From: Caenorhabditis remanei
Taxonomy: Eukaryota; Nematoda; Chromadorea; Rhabditida; Rhabditidae
Length of the DNA stretch: 64,000 nucleotides
Direction of reading: 5' to 3'
Assembly: GCF_010183535.1 (NCBI RefSeq)
Contig: NC_071330.1
Location: 16,349,717-16,413,716 of the forward strand
The notes beneath the pieces were generated by a model, which worked only from the letters and a program-made list of their open reading frames with translations, made no database searches and was not told the DNA's origin. Positions 1-10,299 of the stretch are shown here, one piece after another; positions within the stretch are counted from its first letter, which is position 1; every line of letters begins with the position of its first letter. Position numbers and translations under genes: made by a program.

Positions 1-3000
1 ATTCTGTGTGAAAAACGTGAAAACGAAGTCAACGGAGAGCTAGCCAACCAACTGAAGAGGAAGACACTTTCTCACATTTCTTTTTTTGAAAAAAAAAAGA
101 AAAAGGAGTCCTCCTAGCCTAGGACAAACACATTTTTTTGAATAGACGAAAAAAGTTTTTCTTTTTTCAAAAACACTTTTAAAAGTGCTTTGTATTCTAA
201 CTTCTAACTTCTAAATCAATATTTACTCAGTCAGGTTCTCCCCTTACTATTACCGACACCGGGTCTTTCACACTATTAGATAAACAACGGAAGGAACAGT
301 CAAACATTTTACTTTGCAGGTCTGAAAACTGACTGAAAAGAAAAGTCGGATAGGGTTTATACTGTCTAAGAATCAAGTGTTTAAGAATCAAGTGAAAATG
401 ATTGAGAAAGCGTCTTGTGGCAAATGGCTATAACTCAAACTGTGACATTGAAAACGCTCAAATCTTAACCATGCGGTGCAGTAACAACCGACGTTTACCA
501 TACTTGCAACCGGGCCGAATCCGGGCCGTGAGCGGGCCTTTGAATAACTCGCTTCAAAATGAAAATTAGGAGTCGATCAACTTGTCAAATTGTAGATCTC
601 GTTGAGCTCTACTCAACTCTATTTTCATTTTCACTGTAAGTTTAGTAAGAACCGCAGTACAATCGATTTAGTGGCCGGGCCGTGAACAGCCGGGCCTTGA
701 ATCACGGCCCGGCCACTTAATGGATTGTACTGCGGCTCTCACTAAACTTACAGTGAAAATGAAAATAGAGTTGAGTAGAGCTCAACGAGATCTACAATTT
801 GACAAGTTGATCGACTCCTAATTTTCATTTTGAAGCGAGTTATTCAAAGGCCCGCTCACGGCCCGGACTCGGCCCGGTTGCAAGTATGACGTTTACCGTA
901 GTTATAGAATTGTCACTTTGCTCCGTCGAAATCAGGCAAATTTTTTGAAAAGGCATGTGCTTCTGGTCGGAAAATGTTTTCTTTTCTAGTATACAGGTTG
1001 AAAACCATTCTCATACCTGTCTTATGAATTGTCTATAAGCAGATAAAACCGCCAGAAATTTGACCTCTAAAATCAAAAAATTTGCAAAAATAATCTTCTT
1101 AAACTGGGCTAAAACCTTTTATCATTATCAACTGTAAGATAACAGCTCAAGATGATCGGAAATAGCTTTAAACATCCAAACCCATTCAAATTAACGACTT
1201 TTTTTTTGAAAATAACATATTTCTCGTTAAAAACGCTCCCATTTTCTTATTTACAAGCATTAAAAATCTCAAAAAATGGACCCCCAAGCCCCTAATACTA
1301 ATGCCTAATCCGCCTACCCGTTAATCCCTAATGTTTTTGCGCGGGAGATTCAAAAATTCAAAAATTGAAATGTTCCCCTATACCAAACCACCACCAAAAA
1401 TGGCGAATTTTCTACTCAAAAATTCCAAAAATTCCGTCTTTACTTATTTATAACAAGAAACAAGAAAAAAAAGTAAAGAGACCGAGAGAAAGAGAGAGAA
1501 TGTGTGTGCATGTGTGTTGTTGTTCGAAACGAAGCGAAATGAGAGAGTAGAGGGGACACGAGAGACGCAGACATATTGAAACGGACACCCCCTGGAGGGG
1601 GTCCATTGAGGTATATAGGGGTAGGAGTGAGGAGGAAGATGAGATGTTATCTATTTTGATTGGTAGCGAGGTCAAATCGAGGTGACAAGAGACGAGAAGA
1701 CAACACGTGGTGTCTAGGAGATTTGAATTTCGAAATTTTGAATTTCGAAAAAAAAAGTTTGAAGGTCTATGAGGGTGACTATGGTGAAGGAGAAAAATAA
1801 GGTATCTAGAGTCTAGAAGGACATCTGCATTGACAGACACACAGATCTAACTGACAGACACTCAGAGACAGGTGAAATCGGTCACCTCATCTGTCGTCTA
1901 TCAAAAATAGAGTTAAGACACTGAAATTGATGTCAGAGGGCTGTTCAGACAGCCTGAGAAAAATTGATTGTTTATTTTCTGAAATTACGATAAAATAGAC
2001 ATTTCCAGCATTTTCAGCTTAATTTTGACCCCGAACTTGCTACTCAAGTAAATGCAGACATCAGAATAAACAAACACACAGATGGACGGACTTGCAGATA
2101 TGTTTATGTAGAGCGAGCCCAGAGCCAATTTTGAGAGCTCGTCTCGATGCTCTGAGTGACCAGATTAAAATTTATTTAATACCATTAGATAGCTGAAGTC
2201 TCTAGCTCCATTTTTGTAGTTGACCAGTTCTTTGTACGAACACTCCCCAGAGAGTTATAGTAATTTTAAGGACAATGCTCAAAAATCACTCTACCGTGCA
2301 CTAAAATGAGACCACTTAAAGGAAGAATCACTTTCAAATTGAAAGGTATAAAAAGAACGGACAAACAGACCTACAGACAGACGGATATAACAACATGTTT
2401 TCCTGTTTATTGACAAGTACCAATATCTAACATGTGCCATCTCCAAGCATTATATGATCTTTGGAATCTGGTAGTGTCAGCTGCTCAATAGAATAAAAAA
2501 CTTCTTTTTTTTGAAGGATGAACAAGCGGGTATGTGATGCTTTACTACCAAAGGTACTGACCAGACCACCGTGATTCCTCGCCACCGTATGTCTGTGCAA
2601 ACATGAATTACTTTGTACAGATGGCGGTGGTCACTGTCTTTTCTTCTCACCAATAAAATTAGTGTCCCTACAGAAAAATGGTCAACTGCAAAAATGATGT
2701 GCGATTTTGGCTCTGTCCAACCCATACAAAATAAAATTTGTCGGACAATTAGGTAACACCGAAATACACTGTCAAGGTTGATAACCACTCCGACCAAGTC
2801 TGATCCAGACCAACAGCCAACTGGTTGTGTCAGCTGCTCACTATAGGAGAAAAACTTTAAAAAATAAATATATTTCGACATGTTTTTCAGTGATACAGAT
2901 AACGAAAAAGTAATGAATTCGGTAAGGTGATGTGAGCCTGTACGAACATGTTCAAGATACAGACATTCGCCGAATCGTAGTTCTCCAGAGAATTCTAGTA

Positions 3001-3660
3001 CAAAGAATTAGCCAGTTTCAACATGGAGCTCTAAATTTGAATAGTCACCATTAAGTGACTGTAGTAACCATGCTTTTTGGTCATTGGCTGACTGTGCAAA
3101 CATGATCAATCAGTTACTTATTTGTACAGATGGTTGGTCACTTGATGAGCATTTAACTGTATCATTACTTTTTTACGCTATACTATTAATGAAAAGCCAG
3201 AAAAAGTATAAGTATTTCTATAACCCAACTTCATCAGGTGATCATAATACGCCATATTTTACCGTTCAAACGATTGAAAATGCTCTTTGGTTTTAGCGTC
3301 CTGTTCTTGTTTTCGGGTATACAAGATTACTGTAGCCAGTAGGCAAGTTTGTAGAAGTGAGATTCACTATACCGGTGTCGCCGATCAAAAATCTTCATTT
3401 TAACCTCTCTATCACATGAATCTTATCTCACTTTGTATCGTTTTGACTTCCGATGAAAAAGTTGTTGGTATTGATGTTTATTCTCAATTTATCTTTATTC
3501 TTCATCGGGAAAAAAGATTTCAACATTTCCGATGATTCACAACTCTCATGATACTTCTAAAAAGATAAGATTGCTTATTTCGGGTACATACAAACTAGTT
3601 TCTATTCGGCAGGGCGGTCTAGATGCATTGGTATAAATATTGTACCTAAACTACACCTAC
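1..3660. other. Intergenic region with no supported gene
   Basis: I see no exon chain here. The long readable stretches on the minus strand near 1448-1840 and 2477-2881 are pyrimidine-rich or repeat-derived and lack domains and splice partners. The region holds a hAT-like palindromic element (499-888), a purine-rich GAGAGA/TGTGTG tract around 1475-1530, and remnants of the transposon core with a TTTTTGTAGTTGACCAG-type string near 2210-2240. Two related stretches at about 2597-2635 and 3090-3145 share a CAAACATGA...TTGTACAGATGG pattern. A TATA-like TATAAATA lies at about 3631-3638, roughly 30 bases before the first ATG of the next gene. Confidence 0.6.
499..888. mobile_element. hAT-like palindromic MITE with GC-rich arms
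   Basis: A 390 bp near-perfect palindrome begins with CATACTTGCAACCGGGCC and ends with its reverse complement. It is flanked by the 8-bp direct repeat ACGTTTAC (491-498 and 889-896). Eight-base target duplications and short terminal repeats are typical of hAT transposons. The arms contain GGCCCGG blocks unlike the AT-rich surroundings. No transposase is encoded, so it is non-autonomous. A second element of the same style sits at 6473-6869. Confidence 0.85.
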
Positions 3661-3667
3661 ATCGCCT

Positions 3668-6600
3668 ATGCATTTTTCGGACAATATGGGAGATCTACTT
3701 AAAAATTCTGAGAAGAAAGAAGATATGAGCTTATTTATTCGTACTATTACAAAGTTGGCGATGGAGGAAGGAGATTTCATAAGCCAGGGGACATTGAGTG
3801 AGTTGCTACAGTATTTTAGGACCGAAACTATTATTGCGTTACATTTTCAGAGGAACTGGAAGAGATGCTGAGACCCGATGAACTTTCAGGTGAGTTTTTG
3901 CACAATAGGGGGCGCGGTTCACGTCGTCGACGTAGAGATGCTAACTGAAAACTGCAAGTAGTGTATGGTAGAGTTGTTTCCGATTTTCGTATAACGTAGA
4001 ACTGTCGAGCCTTTTTTTAATGTAACAATCAATTTGTTACTGCTTGCTTGCTAATTTCCCACCTTTTTTTCGCTAAATTTTCGAACCTGAGCTATTATAA
4101 ATTCACAACACTGCGCCGCATGGCTTTAAAGGCGCATCTAATTTATCAGAAATTTCGCGGAGTGGTCTCGTAGTTGAAAAAGATCAAATACCGTATTTTC
4201 GAGCTTTGCAGGTCTAAAAATAAATGAAAAGAATGTTTTTCGCTTCAAGACCATTTCGAACAAATTAGATGCGCCTTTAAGGCGGCGCAGTGTCGTGAAT
4301 TTATAATAGAAATTCAATTTATACTCCTCAACAGCTCTGTTCTCTACAGTGCGTCCAATAATGTTTAGACACCCCCCTAAAATGAAGGTTCCGAGAAAAT
4401 GGGATGTGATCTGAAAAACTGTGAATGCAGTTCGATTCAGAATCTTTGAAAACCCCTGCAGACAAATTTCTAGAGAAAAATACAATTCTGAGCACGTGAC
4501 CTCAAAAAAACCCTTTTTGGCCGTCCAAAAATGTTAAGACACCCTCGATTTTTTTGATTTTTCACGCATATCACTAGTATTAAAGAGCTTTAAAGTATAA
4601 TTGATTATTCAAAAACACAAAAAAGAACAATGCGCAATTCAATAACTGGTTTCTACTCCATTATTCTGAACAACTTCAGTCATCCTATTTTTCATGCTTC
4701 CAACGACACTTGTAGTTTTTAGTTGAAAATGGTCAACTTTGTGACTGTGACACGGCCTTCCTGATAGTCTCACAATATTGATTGTTAGTGGACTATACAG
4801 ATCACAAATAGAGCTTCATTTTTGTAGTTGACAACTTTTTTGTACGGGCACATCTCAAAGAGTTACAGGCAGTCAAAGTAATTGCTCGCAATTGTTGCCC
4901 TTTTTCAGTGCTAAAAGGATCAACTTTTTGTGTTGTTTACATTGACTAGCTGTAACTTCTTTGGGCGTGCCCACACAAAAAAGTTGTCAACTACAAAACT
5001 GAAGCTCTATTTGTGATCTGTATAGTCCACTAACAATCAATATTGTGAGACTATCAGGAAGGCCGTGTCACAGTCACAAAGTTGACCATTTTCAACTAAA
5101 AGCTACAAGTGTCGTTGGAAGCATGAAAAATAGGATGACTGAAGTTGTTCAGAATAATGGAGTAGAGACCAGTTATTGAATTGTGCATTGTTTTTTTTGT
5201 GTTTTTGAATAATCAATTATACTTTAAAGCTCTTTAATACTAGTCATATGCGTGAAAAATCAAAAAATCGAGGGTGTCTTAACATTTTTGGACGGCCAAA
5301 AATGTGTCTTTTTGAGGTCACGTGCTCAGAATTGTATTTTTCTCTAGAAATTTGTCTGCAGGGGTTTTCAAAGATTCTGAATCGAACTGCATTCACAGTT
5401 TTTCAGATCACATCCCATTTTCTCGGAACCTTCATTTTAGGGGGGTGTCTTAACATTATTGGACGCACTGTATTACTAACGTTTGTAACTATCCCGCTAT
5501 CCTCTTTATTCCAGAGTCGCGTGACAAGCTGGTCGGAGTTGACATTACACGTAAGTAATTATATCTCATTTGTGACTACTCAACCCCATTTTCCAGCCGA
5601 ACAAGTAGAAACAATCAAAAAAGTGTGTGAAGTGGTCAAAGGATTGGTTACAGTAGGGAAATTCGTTTGTGACAAGCTTGGACCATTTCTCGGACCAGTT
5701 GGGACAGTTGCTGGTGTGGTATTGGATATCATCTCATATCTCCAACCGAAGGAAGATGATCCTGTGCTTAAGGAATTGAGAGATCTGAAGAATCAACTCA
5801 CCGCGTTGTCTCAGAAAATGACCACCCAGTTTGATGACTTGAAATCTTTTATTGTGGAACAGGAATTCTTGAATGTAAGGGAAAACATTCATTTGGCAAA
5901 AGCTTCAATTTAAATTTCAGAGATACACTATCTCGATGACCAAACTGTTCATGTATATGACTGATACCATGTCAGAGAGAACCAAAGAATCTGTGAATCT
6001 TTTCGAGGAGATCTACACGAAGGCTAAACCGCAGGAATTGGTTTATGTAAGTTTGCACCTTAGATCAATGATTCATGAGTAAAAAATCAGGAAATGCTGG
6101 CAAAACTCGAGCAGGAGTCTACAAACCCGTTGAAATGGGCGATGAAAGGGGATAATTTGCAAAGTAAAGCGACGTTTGAGAAATGGAAGGGAATTCTGGA
6201 GAGTGTGCTGACGGAGGCATTGTTTCTGGAGACTTATGCAGCTGGTCTTCTCCCGAGTATTGGACAACATGGAGTCAATAAGATACTTGAGAAGATTGCG
6301 CGTTATGTGGAGTTGGCGAAGCAATGGGACGAGTATTACTTGGTGAGTGGAATTCTCACAAGGGAACCCCAAGACCATGCAAATGCTTTTTCGGCTGAAA
6401 CTTTCAGGATAGGTTTAGAATGGTCTGAAAAGACGTTCCTGAGATTTTTGAAATCCGCCCGACACTTTCAGCCATAGTTGTCAAGGCCCGGCCCGGGCCG
6501 GGCCGGGCCGGGCCTTGTCGGCGAAATCAGGGCCCGGCCCGAAGGCCCGGGCAAATTGGCGCGAAAGTCAAATTTTCAAATTTTTTCAAATTTTTTGAAT

Positions 6601-9000
6601 TTTTTTGAATTTTTTTGCGAAAAAGTCACATTTTCGACTATCAGTCAGAATTAGAAGAAATTCTGAAAAATAGTCAAAAATGGTCACATTTCCGATGAAA
6701 AATTGAAAAAAATTGGAAAAAAAAATTGGAAAAAAAAGGGTCGTTTTTTGAAGCCGGGCCTTCGGGCCGGGCCGGGCCTTGAAAATTTTCTACCGGCCCG
6801 GCCCGGCCCGGCCCGGGCCTTCGGGCCTTGCCGGGCCTTGCCGGGCCGGCCCGGGCCTTGACAACTATGCTTTCAGCCGAGTTATGAGCTCTCAGAGTTT
6901 GGCTCAGATTTAACACAGGAAACCTCATTTTCTCACTCTGAGAAAGTTCCCAAAATATGCCTGTCCTCTAGCTGCCACGTTTTCATCTGGCCGGTTGGCC
7001 GAGGGGATGTGCGCTGGGGTGGTAATCAAAGTGTTGGGGGTTCGTTTCCCCTTTTGGTTTTAATTTTTTTGTTTTTCTTGATAACACTTTTACCACCGTT
7101 TTCGACATATTTTGTCTTCTTTTCTTTGTTTTCTAGTTCAAAATATCACAAAAATTCATATTTCGAAGTTTCAAAAAATTTCATTTTTCCATCAAATCTT
7201 CATCTTGCGTCCAGATAGCCAGATTTCAGTTTTTGGTCGAAAAATGAAATTTTTTGAAACTTCGAAATATGAATTTTTGTGATATTTTGAACTAGAAAAC
7301 AAAGAAAAGAAGACTAAAAAATGTCGAAAACGGTGGTAAAAGTGTTATCAAGAAAAACAAAAAAATTAAAACCAAAAGGGGAAACGAACTCCCAACACTT
7401 TGATTACCATCCCAGCGCACATCCCCTCGGCCAACCGGCCAGATGAAAACGTGGCAGCTAGAGGACAGGCATATTTTGGGAACTTTCTCAGAGTGAGAAA
7501 ATGAGGTTTCCTGTGTTAAATCTGAGCCAAACTCTGAGAGCTCATAACTCGGCTGAAAGTGTCGGGCGGATTTCAAAAATCTCAGGAACGTCTTTTCAGA
7601 CCATTCTAAACCTATCCTGAAAGTTTCAGCCAAAAAAGCATTTGCATGGTCTTGGGGTTCCCTTGTCAGGATTCTGACAATTGTTTTTTGCCACAATCCC
7701 ACTGCGCCTTTGGGGTACTGTAGCTGATTTTGAAAGTCTACGTAACATTCAGTTTGATGAAGAGCTAACAGACAATTTTGATGTTTTCAAAGTTGATTTA
7801 GTAAAATTAAGATTTCACAAACTCTTATAAAACAGACTCTGACGTTTTTCAGAACACTGAAACGTTCTGGCCAGCCGGTGTCAAAAAACTTGTGAACGAT
7901 ATCCACGAAAATAGGAGTCTCCGAACGAAGGAAGATATTATTGAGGTGCTTTGGAAGGGTATCGAGTCGATTTATACCAAGTAAGTCATTAATTGAGACG
8001 TTTCGGTATTTCGAGAATGAGTGTAGAGTAGTTCCAACATAATTATTCGTAAAGAACGGAAATTTCCAATGCATGTTTTCGTTAGAACAGGTAATCTGAA
8101 AATTTGTTTTAAAATGCGTGAGAACTGCCCGAACCGGAAGTGTCTAAATATGAATCGTCCAGGGATAATGAGGGGGAGGATAATTTTTCAGTCGGCCCGC
8201 CCCGAGACGTTCCACTATCTCAGTTTTCACCTTATTTCAAAAAAGTTTTTTTTTTGGTGTTATGGACAACATTTCTTGTGGTCCTCTTTATGAAAACCAC
8301 TAAAAATTATAAATTTGTTTGACTTCTCAAACCATTAATTACCTGAAAAAATCACTGAAAAAGGGAAAATTGAGGCTGCGAAACGCCTCGTTGCGGATTG
8401 TCCCTGACCCGACTAATCAGATCTGAACTACCAAATTGAATGACGATTTCTCGTTTTCTAGTCAGCTCCCCACTAATTTGGTTAGTAGTCACAGGAATAC
8501 GTAGATGTCACTAGACATCTTGAAGCATCTTCTCAGCTCTAATATTTCATTTCAGTTTTCAATTCTACGCAGTCGTGCTACCCGATGAACACATATATGC
8601 TTATTACAAACACTATGAAGACCAAGCGATAGTGTCCGCTCGTGAGGGATTCGTCATAATGGTGTATCGTTCAGCCAGAAATCCTCAGGCAACCAAAGAA
8701 TGGCTAGAGTACACAGTGAAAGATTATTTAATGATTGATACAGCGACCGAACATTTTGAAGTGAATAAATGGACGGTGGTCAGAAATCACTACAAACAGA
8801 AAAAAGTGGATACGATCGGGCGGTTCTTTGGATCTTTTTATTTTGTTGTTGCACAGGATAGAGACCACGTGGCTAGCAGATTCTCCAAGATCGATGGTTG
8901 GGATTGTGGACCGGGATTCTTGACTTATGATGCGCATCTATTGGTTTCCTATTGTATTGGATTGGAAAAATTCCCCATTTTCTTTCTTTTTGGAGCATAA
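3668..9000 (+). CDS. Helical protein of uncertain family (SE-cephalotoxin-like/rapunzel-like architecture), 477 aa
   Basis: Exons: 3668-3797, 3851-3889, 5515-5550, 5597-5874, 5921-6046, 6091-6342, 7853-7980, 8556-9000; all junctions are GT-AG and keep one frame. There is no signal peptide. Residues about 84-117 are glycine-rich and hydrophobic (GPFLGPVGTVAGVVLDI), followed at about 120-160 by an amphipathic, coiled-coil-like stretch rich in K, L, Q and D. The C-terminal ~150 residues look globular, with many Tyr, Phe and Trp. A glycine-rich hydrophobic hairpin followed by a long amphipathic helix recalls SE-cephalotoxin-like and fish rapunzel-like proteins, but this is recalled likeness, not a search result. 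The start is the first ATG after a TATA-like box; ATG 3692 is an alternative. The two longest introns are filled with foldback transposons. Confidence 0.7.
4092..4309. repeat. Palindromic MITE, TTATAA-flanked
   Basis: Inverted repeat of about 60 bp arms: CTATTATAAATTCAC..CACTGCGCCGC at the left matches ..GGCGGCGCAGTG..GAATTTATAATAG at the right. The arms carry the GGCGCATCTAATTT string next to TTTAAAGGCG. It lies in the second intron of the 3668 gene, just upstream of the larger Tc1-like foldback. Confidence 0.7.
4347..5470. mobile_element. Tc1/mariner-type foldback element, ~560 bp arms
   Basis: A 1.12 kb palindrome starting CAGTGCGTCCAATAATG and ending with the complement, flanked by TA on both sides (4345-4346, 5471-5472). 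TA target sites and CAGTGC-type ends are Tc1/mariner hallmarks. Arms are nearly identical over their whole length. The interior holds the TTTTTGTAGTTGACAAC and TGACACGGCC segments that recur in smaller elements at 10988, 43295 and 44323. No transposase frame is visible. Confidence 0.85.
6473..6869. mobile_element. hAT-like GC-rich MITE nested in copy B
   Basis: 397 bp element with ends CATAGTTGTCAAGGCCCGG and its complement, flanked by the 8-bp repeat CTTTCAGC (6465-6472, 6870-6877). The opposite arm of the host palindrome (near 7545-7570) has the uninterrupted sequence with a single CTTTCAGC, so the pre-insertion site is preserved in the same window. Long runs of GGCCCGG and CCGGGCC flank an AT-rich middle. 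Confidence 0.92.
6994..7058 (+). other. tRNA-like Pol III unit in left arm of foldback B
   Basis: GGTTGGCCGAGGGGAT resembles the A box of class II (Ser/Leu) tRNAs and GGGGGTTCGTTTCCCC resembles a B box plus T-arm, followed by T-rich sequence. No cloverleaf with a proper acceptor stem can be drawn, so I call it tRNA-derived, not a functional tRNA. Confidence 0.55.
7376..7440 (-). other. tRNA-like Pol III unit in right arm of foldback B
   Basis: Mirror copy of the unit at 6994-7058 with a few substitutions. Both units point inward toward the palindrome centre, so any Pol III transcript would run into the opposite arm. Confidence 0.55.
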
Positions 9001-9419
9001 ATTTGAATTGACTTGGTTCTTATGAATTATTTTCAGTTTTACATAAAGTTGACAGCTTTTTTGAAATTAACTTTTTTCTGACAGACTGAAAAGAAGCACG
9101 GCATTTTTGCGAGTACGGTTTCCACAAAATAATCGTTAATTACAAAAAAGCTCCAATTATCATGTTGACGGCAGAACACGTAAGACATTTTACCCTAAAA
9201 ATTGCCTAACACGGTTTTCTAGAAGCCATAACTTCTCAAGAACACTTCCCACAAAAAAATTGTCAACTACAAAAATGAAGCTCAAGATTTAGGCTATATA
9301 CTCATATAAATTTTGTAGATGGAAATTTTGTAGCTTAGTAATTTTTACGAAACTTCATTGAATATTCGTTTTTCATTATTAAATATCACAGTCATAAGTT
9401 TATGAAGACCCAAGAGTCT

Positions 9420-10290
9420 CTAATTATACTTCTGTTGGTACTGATCCAAAATCTTCTTTCTCAAGTTGTCCAGGTATACTGTAGTCGGGGATGTGGGTGG
9501 GTCTTCCTGTTGAGCTTGTTGAGCCTCCTGTCGAGCAGAGAACGGGTCCTCGATGGTGCTGCAAAAACAATTAAGTCGTAATTACATTGTAATTAAGTCG
9601 GAGGTCATTAGCTTACCTCTCCCCATCACTTTTTGGTTCTTCAGCTGGAATCGGAGGCTGGCGCGCCGGCGCCGCTTTTACAGTGGTTGTGGAGCTAGCA
9701 GAGGAAGAGGACTGCTCCGATGATGATGACGTGGTGGATTCAGAATCCTCTGCAGATTCAAAATCTGTAGAGGAGGATTCTGTGGAGGAGGATTCAGAAG
9801 TAGAAATCTCGGTTTCTTTGGGTTTTGATTTTTTCTCCACGGATTCTGATTCCCTGACGACTTCTGGCGTCGATGGTATTCTCGACGCCTGAATTTTCAA
9901 AATCTTGCGATTCGTCTCTATCCGGACATCCAGCCTCTCCAAAATCTCATTCTTCCGTTTTATCAAGTTATCCAGTTCCCGAAGCTTCGAGACACGTGGA
10001 ATCACGTTGTATCCGAGTGTAGACGGCGTCGGATCCTCCACGATGTCTTCTGAAGGCTTCACAACGACGTCTTCTTCATCACCGGAAGGACGTTGCTCTC
10101 GTTGATTCAGATTCAGATGACGTGCTATTGAAGACGTCAGGATCGGTTGAAGGTCATCGAGAGAGATATGAGGTTCATCGGTGTTGGTGGCGGCTTCGGT
10201 TGTAGTAGTAGTTGGAGGAGGGGGCGGAGTCAAGGGGCGGGGCGAGGGAATGGTCTGGAAACTTGAAAAACTTAAAAAGATTGTATTCAT
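9420..10290 (-). CDS. Low-complexity acidic/Ser-rich protein with coiled-coil segment, ~270 aa
   Basis: Two exons: 9617-10290 and 9420-9558, joined over a GTAAGC donor and TTTTTGCAG acceptor. Not recognised. From the N terminus: a Pro/Thr-rich tract (PPPPPTTTTTEA), an ordered LDDLQPILTSSIARHLNL stretch, then a charged helical segment from about residue 105 (KLRELDNLIKRKNEILERLD) likely to form a coiled coil. A long Ser/Glu/Asp-rich tail follows, and the second exon ends in a basic helix NLRKKILDQYQQKYN. The 5' end is uncertain: an acceptor-like TTTCCAG at about 10257 would make the true first exon lie further upstream. The composition suggests an intracellular scaffold or nuclear protein, but that is only a guess. 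Confidence 0.65.
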
Positions 10291-10299
10291 CAAACTTCA

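Larger units (their letters stand above)
6359..7665. mobile_element. TNA-type foldback element with tRNA-like unit in each arm (copy B)
   Basis: Ends are CAAGGGAACC and GGTTCCCTTG with a 3-bp direct repeat TCA (6356-6358 and 7666-7668). The arms, about 450 bp each once a nested insertion is removed, are nearly identical. Each arm contains a degenerate tRNA-like Pol III unit (6994-7058 plus, 7376-7440 minus). It lies 13 bp inside a GT donor of the 3668 gene, so the host intron carries it. The same terminal sequence and design occur at 53864-56039. Confidence 0.85.

Noticed and set aside
1448..1840. 130-codon open frame on the minus strand
   Set aside because: Composition is Ser/Leu-rich low complexity from a GA-rich tract; no domain, no exon partner.
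5248..5560. Upstream in-frame extension of the 5597 exon through the transposon end
   Set aside because: The frame runs across the Tc1-like terminal repeat; the short exon 5515-5550 with proper acceptor and phases explains the coding sequence better.
7292..7702. 136-codon minus-strand frame matching part of 6349-6477
   Set aside because: The match is the two arms of one foldback element; shared frame reflects palindrome identity, not a gene.
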